This document shows, piece by piece, positions 1-13,330 of a DNA stretch of 64,000 bases. The stretch comes from Ianthella basta. Its lineage: Eukaryota > Porifera > Demospongiae > Verongiida > Ianthellidae. The notes beneath the pieces were generated by a model. It was not told where the DNA came from, did not search any database, and saw nothing but the letters and a program-made list of their open reading frames with translations. Position 1 is the first letter of the stretch; every line of letters begins with the position of its first letter. The translations under genes and the position numbers were made by a program. The stretch covers positions 186,001 to 250,000 of the forward strand of contig OZ025879.1 of NCBI GenBank assembly GCA_964019415.1. The letters run 5' to 3'.

Positions 1-154
1 AGGTTGGCAAAAGGCACACAACTAATGGAACAATGCAGAGCATACACCACTCGGGACACCACCCACCCACAGCTTGCCGTGTGACATGTGCAGTGTGGGT
101 CAGACAGACTACAGGAAAGCACAGTGTGTCAACACACAGAACATGTACAGGGTG

Positions 155-212
155 CGTATGTGCGTGTGTGTGTGTGTGTGTGTGCGTGTGTGTGTGTGTG
201 TGTGCGTGTGTG

Positions 213-244
<32 letters not shown>

Positions 245-325
245 CGTGTGTGTGTGCGTGTGTGTGTGTGTGTGTGTGCATGTGCGTGTGTGTGTGTGTG
301 TGTGTGCGTGTGTGTGCATACGTGC
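155..325. repeat. (TG)n microsatellite with CG interruptions
   Basis: Near-pure TG dinucleotide tract lying in a TilS intron just downstream (minus sense) of the donor at about 329. Long open frames across it are repeat artefacts. Confidence 0.95.
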
Positions 326-329
326 TGAC

Positions 330-1276
330 CTTAGTGACGTCCAACAGAGGCCTCACCACCCTCACAGGAGGGTTGTCCTGTATGAGGAGCACGCCCTCCA
401 TGCATGCCAGCCCGTCAAGTCCACTCTCATTGGACAGACGATCGAGAAAGGTCTCTACACACCAACACACACACCCCCCCCACAGGTGGTCACACATTGC
501 ACTATGTATATGAGTGAGGTGGATGCATGCCCACCAATCTGGTCATCCTTGTGGTGGCCAAGGAGAAGGGTGTCCACACTGTGCTGCTCACAGTACCTCA
601 GTAGAGCGTGGTACCTTGCATTACGGGCTCGCTTCTGTATAGCAGACGTGGGTAGCTCCGCCCACTGCACAGGGACAATCCGGTGGGGCACACCTGGACA
701 GTGGACGGTCCGAGGAGAGAGGTGGAGTGACACTGGCACACTCTGACAGTCCCTCTACCTCACCTAGCCGTTGAGCCAGCCGGCCGGCCTCCTCTGCCTC
801 GCGGCTACTCTCTGGACGCAACCTGAGGAGAGACTTTGTCAGGTGTCAATTGTGTCACATGACAGTCACATGACACACCAGCCCACCTGTGGTCCACTGT
901 GACAGCAGTGACACGCTTGCTGAAGAGCTCCCGAGCCACGCCCAACAGAGCAGCACTGTCACACCCACCTGAGAAGGCCACAGCTGCAAATGAAAGAAAT
1001 AGATACCCACACTCACAGGCACACAGAGGCTGACTGCATTCAAAGTGCACCCCACACGGCACGTCTCTTGCCAGTGCAACATAATCAGCAGTACAAGACC
1101 TTCCCCCCGCCCCTCCCCTCCCCCTCCCCTCCCCTCCCCCTCCACTCCCCTCCTCAAGTACCATTAAAACAAACAAGGCGTGTATAGGAGGCTCAGAAGG
1201 ACGGCCACTCACCGGCACGTCCGTCCACGGGAACAGACAATCCCTGTAGTGTTCTGGCCACCCTTCTTAACAACAT
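330..1276 (-). CDS. TILS: Mitochondrial-type tRNA(Ile)-lysidine synthase (TilS), 5' part, runs off the left edge
   Basis: This would convert the wobble cytidine of tRNA-Ile(CAU) to lysidine so that it reads AUA. Five exons join in phase: 1276-1213, 983-887, 822-764, 693-535 and 454-330. Exon 1 starts MLLRRVART, a basic amphipathic leader that suggests mitochondrial import. Exon 2 carries the PP-loop SGGCDS and a VDH that joins across the intron to RLRPES, matching the family VDHGLRPES. Exon 4 has GVPHRIVPVQW and the HHKDDQ motif. Exon 5 gives ETFLDRLSNESGLDGLACM and RPLLDVTK. About 168 residues are visible. I could not place the next exon, because the first acceptor-like site beyond the TG-rich intron near 150-325 opens onto a stop. 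The rest presumably lies off the window. The gene is head to head with the GPI-protein gene, 95 bp away. The family call is very strong; mitochondrial location is inferred. Confidence 0.88.
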
Positions 1277-1371
1277 ATCAGGGAAAAACCGGGTCCAAAG
1301 GGAAAATGATTGATTATTAGCTCTCATTATGACTTCCGGTCTACTAGAGCTCCTCAGCGCGCAGCAGAGAC
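1277..1371. promoter_or_regulatory. Bidirectional promoter, TilS / GPI protein
   Basis: Only 95 bp separate the divergent start codons of TilS (1276, minus) and the GPI-anchored protein (1372, plus). The two genes must therefore share an overlapping promoter. No TATA box is obvious. Confidence 0.55.
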
Positions 1372-2663
1372 ATGAAGCCCGCCCTCCTCCTGGCCGTGTC
1401 CAGCTACCTCCTCGTGCTCGCTGACGCGCAAGGTATAACTCCCCTGTGTCAGAATAGCTACATTTTTTTCAGCAATGCGGATGAAGCCTGTAGAACCGCA
1501 CTCGGCTACGTGCCCCAAGGAAATCCTTTGGTACCACTTCGCCAGTCCTTCTCAGACTCGTCCCTGGACACGCTCTGCTCTGCAGTCGCTCCGACCAACT
1601 GCAGAACCTTGTTCCTTAACTACGTCAGAGAGTGCATCACGGCGACAACAATTAGCGGCACTCCCGAGGTTGGTAGTGCTGAATCCATAGAACTGCACCC
1701 CTCTGTTGTGTAGTGCCGTACACGGGTGTGCTGCAGTGTGTGTGTTGCAATAGGCATTGCTCCCTGCATGGTGTGTTCTCCACTCAGTTCTATACAGGTA
1801 CTTTAAACACAGACAGTTTGTCGGACATCACTAGTGCGCTTTGCCGAAAGGACTGTGTTGGTGCAGAGCAGTATTGCTACCCCACTGTGCGCAGTGCACT
1901 GGTAGGTGGCAGGGCAGTGTGTCAGGGACAGTCCTTACCTCCTCCTCCACCACCATGCAGAGTGTGTGTTAGCCACATCTCCCTCCCTCCATCTCCACTC
2001 AGAACAACACAGTTTGCGATGGTGTCACTAGCACCTGCTCAGAGGCCTGCCAGCAGGCACTGAGCCAGACTGGTTGCTGTGGGCAGAGTGTGTTCAGGTA
2101 CTAGTACACGTGTATCCTGTGTCCTGTTGTGTGGGTCAGCACATCACTTTGCAATGTTCTCTTGTAGGACCAAGAACAGAATGGTAGAGACTGCTTGCTG
2201 TCTGCTGAACTTTCACACCTTCTGCTTTTCGCTGAATGTAGGTGGTTGTGGTGTGCAGAGTAGTGCATGCTTGCAGTTTAGATTTATAGCAGAATTGACT
2301 TGTGCTCCCACCACTCTGCAGGAGAACTGCCCGGCTGACCTGTCTGCCACTTGCTCCACAACCACCACCGCCCCTACCACTTCTCCCCCTCTGCTTGACA
2401 CTTCTGTACCTCCCCCCTCCCCTACTTCTACCACTTCCCCTCCCTCTTACCCTCCCCCTCGTACCACCTCTGTACCTCCTCCCTCTTCTAGCACTTCCCC
2501 TTCACCTACCACTTCTCCACCTCCTTCACCTACCACTTCTCCCCCTTCCACTGGCCCTACAAACGGTTCAGCGCAGCAAGCATCTCTGCACTCTGTGTCC
2601 GTGGTTCTCACCCTGACCTCTGCCCTCCTCATCAGCTGTCTTGTGTCGGCAGGCCTGCTGTAA
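1372..2663 (+). CDS. Secreted Cys-rich, Thr/Ser/Pro-rich protein, probably GPI-anchored
   Basis: Function unknown. Four exons fit in phase: 1372-1672, 1798-1901, 2003-2097 and 2168-2663, giving about 331 residues. The first 20 residues are a clear signal peptide (MKPALLLAVSSYLLVLADAQ). A cysteine-rich ectodomain follows, with several spaced Cys pairs. Next is a mucin-like Thr/Ser/Pro stretch at about residues 240-300, suited to heavy O-glycosylation. The protein ends in a hydrophobic tail of about 20 residues with no charged residues after it, preceded by small residues (NGSAQQ). That is the usual layout of a GPI-attachment signal. The junction of exons 3 and 4 is the least certain, because a second acceptor at about 2241 would also work. 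The protein most likely sits on the cell surface. I recognise no named domain. Confidence 0.7.
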
Positions 2664-3681
2664 CAGCACTGAGTTAAGAGTCATGCAAGCAGTATGCGGA
2701 GTAATGAACAGACATCTTAGCACTTCCTAAAGTTATAATAGAGTTAACACGCTGAACTTTTGTACACCGCACCCTTAGCAGGTGTGTATCGGAGCATGTT
2801 GTGCTCTTTCCACTTTACCTTGTGTACTGTTTATCATTGCATGCGATCAGTAGACATGCAGTGCTCACCACTGGGCCACCCGCTACTTTGTGTGCTTAGC
2901 CACACTTAGTTGATTTGGATTTCATTTTCATGCACAGGTTAGTAATGAGATTCATAGGTTTTCCTGTTGACATTAGTGGCATGCACTCAAATTCCCATTT
3001 CAGGTTGCTCATCCTGCAGCAGCCCACACTGCAATGCCCGCTCACTCTTCCTGGTCAACTCCCACTTTTCCTTTGAGCTATACAGCCAAGGCCACCTGTA
3101 GATTTTAAAGTGCCTGTGTAGAGAAAGCTTTCCTCTCCCACACAATTAATCAAAAGGGCCTGGACACAATGTTAGGCCTAAGCTTACACAGCCAGGTCCT
3201 TATTAATATATGACTGGGCTACCAACTGAACACAGGGCATTGGAAAGGGAGGGGATTTCCTATTGCTTCCTGAGCACACCACAGTTCTTCACTTCACCTG
3301 GACTGTATATAGTACATGCAGGGAAAGGGTCTAGCCAGCTAGGCAGGGATAGGGTTTAGCTAGCTAGGCAGGGATAGGGTCTAGCTAGCTAGGCATGGAT
3401 AGGGTCTAGCTAGCTAGGCAGGCCAACTGCTCTCTTTGTACACCTGTACAGTTCATGTGCTCCAAACTGTCACACAACGTGCTGAGCTGGGTGTTTCAGG
3501 CCTCTTGTGCCAAACACTTCAATGTACTCTGTGCACATCATTTAAAGGGTGCAGTAAATACCCCAAACATACAAGGTGCGCAGATACTTCACAGAATATT
3601 AAAATGTCTGCAACAGAACAATAACACTGCAGCGTGTGCAGGTGCAGTAAAGAAATCAAATCTAAGTGCTAACTGTTGGTT
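2664..3681. other. Convergent intergenic region with short 25-bp tandem repeat
   Basis: This is 3' flanking DNA between two convergent genes. It contains AT-rich stretches that may hold poly(A) sites. A roughly 25-bp unit built on tagctagctaggca is repeated four times at about 3324-3421. No coding potential was seen. Confidence 0.7.
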
Positions 3682-6112
<2,431 letters not shown>

Positions 6113-6218
6113 GGTATAATTGACTCCTAAGTGAACGATTTGTTCTTTCAAGACCCCAAAAGAGTAAGAACTTGCAGACGGGGTGCGGTTTCCTGCAAAT
6201 AAATGCAGCGCCTCATCC

Positions 6219-6237
6219 CGTGGAGAGATTTCATTGG
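6219..6237 (-). promoter_or_regulatory. ER stress response element (ERSE) of BiP
   Basis: On the minus strand the sequence reads CCAAT, nine bases, then CCACG, an exact match to the ERSE consensus bound by NF-Y with ATF6/XBP1. It lies about 110 bp upstream of the BiP ATG. An AT-rich TATA-like stretch (about 6193-6205) lies between it and the ATG. Confidence 0.85.
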
Positions 6238-6254
6238 TCAGCCATTCCATGTGT

Positions 6255-6273
6255 GTTGGAGCAATCTGATTGG
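6255..6273 (-). promoter_or_regulatory. Second ERSE-like element of BiP
   Basis: CCAAT, nine bases, then CCAAC. The spacing is correct but the second half-site departs from CCACG. Vertebrate BiP promoters also carry several ERSE copies, some imperfect. Confidence 0.5.
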
Positions 6274-6364
6274 CCCACGCGCTTACTGAGCTGGTCTAGC
6301 TGGCTAGACTAGCCGGAACGCAGACGCATACACAAACATACGCGTTTTGCCCGTGACGCTGGGT

Positions 6365-9300
6365 ATGGGGAAGAGAGTAAGTGTCCCTTTGCAGATGCAG
6401 TCGTCGCATGTCCTGTGTGTGATCACTAGGGACGCTGGAAGATCCGACCACCATATCAACCACATTATGAGTTTATATGCTTCTCAGTCGAACACACTAC
6501 CTCTGCATGCTCCATACGATCCCCCCCCCACTATAGACCCATGCACTCACCCTCCTCATGATATGCCCGTGAAGTGTACTACGTATGCTCCTACCAGAGC
6601 ATCCTCGCTTAGCAGCGTGTTGTGACGTGTGTGTCCTTTGTGCTTGCAGCGGAAGAAGCGCACTCACGTGCGCCAGGAGGATGTCTCCTCCAAGGTGCCT
6701 CGCAGCTTTGTGATGGAGCGTGGTGCAGTGGGGAAGGCCGTGAGCCAACTGGTGGTGGACATGCGGCAAGTCATGGAACCGCACACTGCATCAAAGCTAA
6801 AGGTATCCAACAACAGAGTGTTTGTGTTGAGCAGGCCATGCGGTCATGCAGTAGATCATGTGAGCCATGATTTGAATGAACCAATCAAATGAGCCCATGT
6901 CACTCATGCTCAGAATGTGTAGCTGTGATGCTTAGCCTTTGATGTCTGCACAATTCACCTTTCCTGATACTTGATGCTGTTCTCTGTGTCACCTCATTCT
7001 TTGTGTCTCCCTTCCTTCTGTCCTCAGGTGCAGCATCGCAACCACTTGAGGGATTTCATCCAAGTTGCTGGTCCCCTGGGTGTCAGCCATTTTCTCATGT
7101 TCAGCACTTCCGACACTGCAACAAACCTGGTGAGATGAGCGCAGTGCTGTGTGTTTGTGCTGGCCTGTAGGCAGCTCTGAGACTGGGGGGGGGGGGGGGG
7201 AGGGGGTTCTTCTGCTTGTGCTTGCTAGCAGCTAAGCCGGTTTTTAAAGCGTAGCAGGGTTTTGAGTGGCACTGTCCATTGTAAGACTACATACCGTATA
7301 GTACAAGTCAGGCTCTGCATGGCTCAAACTGTCTAGAAGTTGCTTCTCAGGCAGACCTACTAGGCAAGTGGGGGGGGTTCTTTTGAACCTCCCGAACCCC
7401 CCTGCCTATGGGCCTGTTGGGAGGGAGGGACCATGGGGTGTGGGAGGGACCATGGGGTGTGGGAGGGACCATGGGGTGTGGGAGGGACCATGGGGTGTGG
7501 GGGGGACCATGGGGTGTGGAAGGGACCATGGGGTGTGGAAGGGACCATGGGGTGTGGGAGGGACCATGGGGTGTGGGGGGGACCATGGGGTGTGGGAGGG
7601 ACCATGGGGTGTGGGAGGGACCATGGGGTGTGGGAGGGACCATGGGGTGTGGAAGGGACCATGGGGTGTGGGAGGGACCATGGGGTGTGGAAGGGACCAT
7701 GGGGTGTGGGAGGGACCATGGGGTGTGGAAGGGACCATGGGGTGAGGGAGGGACCATGGGGTGTGGGAGGGACCATGGGGTGTGGGAGGGACCATGGGGT
7801 GTGGAAGGGACCATGGGGTGTGGAAGGGACCATGGGGTGTGGAAGGGACCATGGGGTGAGGGAGGGACCATGGGGTGTGGGAGGGACCATGGGGTGTGGG
7901 AGGGACCATGGGGTGTGGGAGGGACCATGGGGTGTGGGAGGGACCATGGGGTGTGGGAGGGACCATGGGGTGTGGGAGAGACCATGGGGTGTGGGAGGGA
8001 CCATGGAGTGTGGAAGGGACCATGGGGTGTGGGAGGGACCATGGGGTGTGGAAGGGACCATGGGGTGTGGAAGGGGTAGGAAGATTCTGGATTGATGGCA
8101 CTGTCCACAGAATGCTACTGACCTGTTGGGCTACACTTATTAAACCTTCCCCTGTTGTGGTTGCTGCCACTGCGAGGTCACTGTTTGTTTAACACTGTGA
8201 TGTCAATATTAGCTCAACACCAATTGCAAGAGTACATTAAATTCTTGTTAAGGTTCAAAAGGTTAATTTATCTCTGTGTAAAAGTCAGCTAATTGCTGGA
8301 TAGCCACTCCTCACCAGCAGCACTGAGTAGGCAGCGTCCAGATGTCGCCAAGCAACCACCTTTCAGTGATTGGTCAGTACCACCCGTACACTGCTGATGT
8401 TAAATAGTTCATTAAAAACAGAACAAGGTCAGTGGAAGGGGCAAAAGCAGCAATAGGAATCGTTGGGTGGCACTGACCAATTGCCCTAAGGGGTGGTTGC
8501 TTGGTGACATCTGGACGCTGCCTACCCAGTGCTGCTGGTGAAGAGGGGTATTCCCCAAAATGCCTTCCAGCACAGTGGTTGGTTATCCAGTAATTTTGCT
8601 GAGTTACACACAGAGATAAGTTAACCTTCTGAACCATTCTTAATTCCTGCTCGTTTTACCTCCTGTCGAGCCTGTAATGGGATGAGGTGGCACTTTCTCA
8701 CCGTGATGGTGCTGGTCCACTGCCTTGCATCATTGCAGGGGCGGGGTATGGGGTGTACTGTCTAGCAAAATGAATCCCAAACTCTTGTGAACACTGATGT
8801 CTCTGTGATGTCACTGGTTCAAAGGCACTTTGTCAGTTAGACTTTTCTCTCTCCTTCCCAGAAAATTGCCAAGGTCCCTCGAGGTCCAACCGTCACCTTC
8901 CACGTCAATGAGGTGTGTGTTCAGACTTGTGGAGTAGCATTGTGGAGTGGTTGTTATTCTCCTTGGATGATCCTCTCTGCAGTTCTCCCTGTGTAGAGAT
9001 GTTGTGCAGACACTCAGAAAACCTGTGTCAGACAGCCTGCAGTTCTTCTCTCCTCCACTGGTGAGTCTAACCGCTCAACCCTCCCTCTACCACCTCCCTC
9101 TCCTTCCCTCTACCACCTCTCCCTCCCTCCCTCTCCCTCTCTCTACCACTTCCCACTCCCTCCTTCTCCCTCCCTCCACAGCTAGTACTCAACAACTTTA
9201 ACCCGGACCTGCTCCCTCACCGACTCACAACAACTCTCCTACAGAACATGTTCCCTTCTATCAACATCCACAGTGTGAGTCTCCCCAGGACCACTACCCG

Positions 9301-12300
9301 TCACTGTAGGGTCTCCTGTGATGGACCACCTGACGCCATGTGTGGTGGCTGTGTTGGGGATGGCGTTGTGACATGACTGTCAGTGTCACTCCTTGTGGTC
9401 ACAGCGTCACAGCACTTTACAGCTGTCCTACTTCTCAGAATCCACCAAACCAGATAGTGACTGTTACTGTCTCTCTCTGCAGGTCCAACTAGCTCACATT
9501 AGACGGTGTTTACTGATGAATTTCAACAGTGAAACAAATGAGATTGATCTCCGACATTAGTAAGCTGTTTCTCCCCCACCCCTTCCACCATGCCCCACCC
9601 CTTTCCACCATGCCCCACCCCTTCCACCATGCCCCACCCCTCCCCTCTCCTCCCCTCCCCACACAGTCACATCAAGGTGGTCCCCACAGGAGTCAGTTCA
9701 CCAGTGAAGAAACTGATCCGACCAAAAGTGCCCAACCTCAGCAAGTATCAAGACATTGCAGACTTCATTGTGGGGTGAGTGTGTGGTGTGTGCTAGTGTT
9801 GCCAATGTGTGCAGTTTCCAGCTCTGCTCCTCCCCCTCCCTCCTCTCCCCGGTCCCTCCCCTCCCCTCCCTCCTCTCCCTGGTCCCTCCCCTCCCTCCTT
9901 CCCGGCCAGTGGTAACGTGTCAGAGAGTGAGGCGGAGGAGGAGGAAAGCCATGTGACCCTCCCACAGGACATGCCTGGCAGAGGTAACATCCAGGCACAG
10001 CAGAGTGCAGTCAAACTGACAGAGGTATCTTGAGCACATCCAAGCTCTCACATCACACTCCTCACATCACACTCCTCACATCACACTCACATCACACTCC
10101 CCACATCACGCTCCCCACATCACGCTCCCCACATCACACACTCCCCACATCACACTCCCCACATCACACTCCCCACATCACCCTCCTCACATCACACTCC
10201 TCACATCACACTCCTCACATCACGCTCCTCACATCACGCTCCTCACATCACGCTCCTCACATCACGCTCCTCACATCACGCTCCTCACATCACGCTCCTC
10301 ACATCACGCTCCTCACATCACGCTCCTCACATCACACTCCTCACATCACACTCCTCACATCACGCTCCTCACATCACACTCCTCACATCACACTCCCCAC
10401 ATCACCCTCCCCACATCACACTCCTCACATCACGCTCCTCACATCACGCTCCTCACATCACGCTCCTCACATCACGCTCCTCACATCACGCTCCTCACAT
10501 CACGCTCCTCACATCACGCTCCCCACATCACACGCTCCTCACATCACACTCCTCACATCACACTCCTCACATCACGCTCCTCACATCACGCTCCTCACAT
10601 CACGCTCCTCACATCACGCTCCTCACATCACGCTCCCCACATCACACGCTCCTCACATCACACTCCTCACATCACACTCCTCACATCACGCTCCTCACAT
10701 CACGCTCCTCACATCACACTCCTCACATCACACTCCTCACATCGCACTCCTCACATCACACTCCTCACATCACACTCCTCACATCACACTCCTCCATCAC
10801 ACTCCTCACCTCATCCCTCACACGGCCAAAGTCACCCGCTGCCCTTGCCACCATCCCACAGCTGGGCCCTAGAATGACCCTCCAGCTGGTCAAGATTGAG
10901 GAGGGTTTCTGTGATGGAGAGGTGCTCCATCATGAGTTCAGTAAGTGGGTCATTGGATGGTCATGTGACCACAATGCACCAACCAGAGGCCACCAGCAGA
11001 CACGGACCTAGCAACACCCCACCTACCCCTAGCGCACTGCAGCACCCCACCCACCCCTAGCGCACTGCAGCACCCCACCCACCCCTAGCGCACTGCAGCA
11101 CCCCACCCACCCCTAGCGCACTGCAGCACCCCACCCACCCCTAGCGCACTGCAGCACCCCACCCACCCCTAGCGCACTACAGCACCCTACCCACCCCTAG
11201 CGCACTGCAGCACCCCAGCCACCCCTAGCGCACTGCAGCACCCCACCCACCCCTAGCGCACTGCAGCACCCCAGCCACCCCTAGCGCACTGCAGCACCCC
11301 ACCCACCCCTAGCGCACTGCAGCACCCCAGCCACCCCTAGCGCACTGCAACACCCCACCCACCCCTAGCGCACTACAGCACCCCACCCACCCCTAGCGCA
11401 CTGCAGCACCCCAGCCACCCCTAGCGCACTGCAGCACCCCACCCACCCCTAGCGCACTGCAGCACCCCAGCCACCCCTAGCGCACTGCAGCACCCCACCC
11501 ACCCCTAGCGCACTGCAGCACCCCACCCACCCCTAGCGCACTGCAGCACCCCAGCCACCCCTAGCGCACTGCAGCACCCCACCCACCCCTAGCGCACTGC
11601 AGCACCCCACCCACCCCTAGCGCACTGCAACACCCCACCCACCCCTAGCGCACTGCAACACCCCAGCAAGGCAGCACCGACATGCATTAGCGCACCTTCT
11701 AATGGCTTTCCTCCACACACTGAGCTAACGCCTAGTCCTGTGGTGTTTCCCACAAGGGATTCACCACTGGATCTTCCTGAAGTGGTGGTCATTGACCTGT
11801 AGTCCCATGTTCCCTGTTACCTTCACAGTCAAAAAGACCAAGAAGGAAGTGAAGGAATTAAAGAAGAAACTGATAGGGAGGAAGTGGGTGTCCGTGGTGT
11901 GCCTGTACTGATAGGGAGGAAGTGGGTGTCCATGGTGTGCCTGTACTGATAGGGAGGAAGTGGGTGTCTGTGGTGTGCCTGTACTGATAGGGAGGAAGTG
12001 GGTGTCCATGGTGTGCCTGTACTGATAGGGAGGAAGTGGGTGTCCATGGTGTGCCTGTACTGATAGGGAGGAAGTGGGTGTCCATGGTGTGCCTGTACTG
12101 ATAGGGAGGAAGTGGGTGTCTGTGGTGTGCCTGTACTGATAGGGAGGAAGTGGGTGTCCATGGTGTGCCTGTACTGATAGGGAGGAAGTGGGTGTCCGTG
12201 GTGTGCCTGTACTGATAGGGAGGAAGTGGGTGTCCATGGTGTGCCTGTACTGATAGGGAGGAAGTGGGTGTCCATGGTGTGCCTGTACTGATAGGGAGTG

Positions 12301-12620
12301 GCCTCCCCTTGCTCCTGTAGGAAGGAGAAACAGGCCAGACGACAGCAGCAGGAGAAGAACGTGGAGAAGAAGGAGAAGGCGAAGCAGGAACACAGGTGAG
12401 CCCCACCCACTTGGGGAGGGGCACACTACCACAGATCCTTCTCCTGCTTTGAGTGTGCCACACCCACCTGCCCCTCCTCCTCACATGCATCCCAGAGCTC
12501 AGTGTCTCGCTGGCCAACAGGGGAAGCCCCTAAGGGATGAGGGCATGGGAGAGGAGGAGTTTGAGGATGACAGGGAGTGGTACAAGAAGGAGGTGGGGGA
12601 GGAACCAGACCCAGGTGGGG

Positions 12621-12692
<72 letters not shown>

Positions 12693-12960
12693 TGTTGTGT
12701 GGTGTCTTGCAGACTTGTTCATCTCTGGCAAGAGTGCATTTGGGAGGAGAAAGAGAGCAATGAAGCAGAGAAGTACAGTGGACAGCCGTGAGGATGGATC
12801 TAGTGATGAGGGGCCACCTTCCAGAAGAAAAGCCTCTTTGAAGGAGAAGAAGGCTTCTCGTACGAGCAAGGCATCATCCAGGAGTGTGTTGGGGAAGAGC
12901 AGAGCAAAGTTCAGAGTGAGAGTGACAGCAACAAGACAGAAGAAGAGAGTCAAACACTGA
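6365..12960 (+). CDS. PPAN: PPAN / Ssf1 ribosome-biogenesis protein (Brix domain)
   Basis: This is a nucleolar factor for large-subunit pre-rRNA processing. Fourteen exons close in phase to 454 residues: 6365-6376, 6650-6802, 7028-7129, 8862-8912, 8983-9060, 9182-9274, 9483-9559, 9667-9774, 9910-10024, 10862-10940, 11829-11883, 12321-12395, 12496-12614 and 12713-12960. The first exon encodes only MGKR, continuing into RKKRTHVRQED. The Brix domain follows (HLRDFIQVAGPLGVSHFLMF, GPTVTFHV, IGPRMTLQLVKIEEG). The end has the EVGEEPD box, then a basic Lys/Arg-rich nucleolar tail. Introns 3, 9, 10 and 11 are almost filled by different minisatellites and intron 13 by (GT)n. The product itself looks fully intact. 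Confidence 0.95.
7428..8080. repeat. 19-bp minisatellite, about 34 copies (PPAN intron 3)
   Basis: The unit is about ggaccatggggtgtgggag, with ga/gg/ag variants, in perfect register. It has no stop codon in several frames on both strands, so it produces long false ORFs. Confidence 0.95.
8280..8640. repeat. Inverted repeat in PPAN intron 3
   Basis: Sequence around 8281-8390 (gctggatagccactcctcac, agcactgagtaggcagcgtc, ggtcagtacc) recurs in reverse complement around 8450-8600 (ggtactgacc-like, gctgcctacccagtgctgct, ggttatccag). The two arms are about 110-150 bp around a centre near 8420. This looks like a degenerate fold-back (MITE-like) insertion. Confidence 0.6.
10044..10805. repeat. 14-bp minisatellite, about 53 copies (PPAN intron 9)
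   Basis: The unit is ctcctcacatcacg, with A/G and T/C variants grouped in blocks. Those blocks point to higher-order duplication of sub-arrays. Confidence 0.93.
11020..11664. repeat. 28-bp minisatellite, about 23 copies (PPAN intron 10)
   Basis: The unit is about agcaccccacccacccctag followed by cgcactgc. Variants with ccagcc and ctacag alternate along the array. Confidence 0.95.
11871..12297. repeat. 38-bp minisatellite, 11 copies, containing the exon 11 splice donor of PPAN
   Basis: Each unit starts with tgatagggaggaagtgggtg. The first copy contains the last codons of PPAN exon 11 and its donor (ggaa followed by gtgggt, 11883/11884). The exon end and donor are therefore repeated through the intron up to about 30 bp before exon 12. 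Confidence 0.93.
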
Positions 12961-13330
12961 TCACTCCTCCACCTCATGCTGTGGTCCCAACTTTGATTGT
13001 TAACATTGATTTGCAGAAATTGGTACACTGCATTCAGCGAGCACTGACGGAGAAAGGGATCGTGCATATGCTGTTGGCCTGTCACTCGGTGCATGCCTGT
13101 CAATCAATCATTCCCAGTGACAGTCAGTCAATAGTTTGTCCCTTGTGCAGCGCCTGCTAGCTGCTGCCAATAACTGTCCACAGAGTCAGATTCAACAGAG
13201 CTAGGCAATATAGCACGGCTCTCTAGAGGCAGTGAGGGTAATACCAACAAATTAATAGCTGATCAATACAGAAATTGAATTGTAAACCATGGCACACAAA
13301 TTGGCAACTCATTCATTCTCAATTAACTGA

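Noticed and set aside
1..12. Terminal overlap (circular molecule) because the first and last bases share gaggttggca-like words
   Set aside because: About ten bases only, and the gene content is plainly nuclear chromosomal.
7428..8080. CRISPR-like array
   Set aside because: Units are contiguous with no unique spacers, and the surroundings are eukaryotic intron sequence. The same holds for all other arrays in the window.
7347..8192. Long overlapping open frames on both strands (220-254 codons)
   Set aside because: They are produced by the 19-bp minisatellite, which has no stop codon in several frames. The region is PPAN intron 3.
10030..10872. 280-codon plus-strand frame rich in HITLLTSRSSH
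   Set aside because: It is a 14-bp repeat read through in all frames, inside PPAN intron 9.
11761..12517. Three long minus-strand frames (190-223 codons)
   Set aside because: They are the 38-bp minisatellite read backwards. PPAN exons 11 and 12 on the plus strand explain the non-repeat ends.
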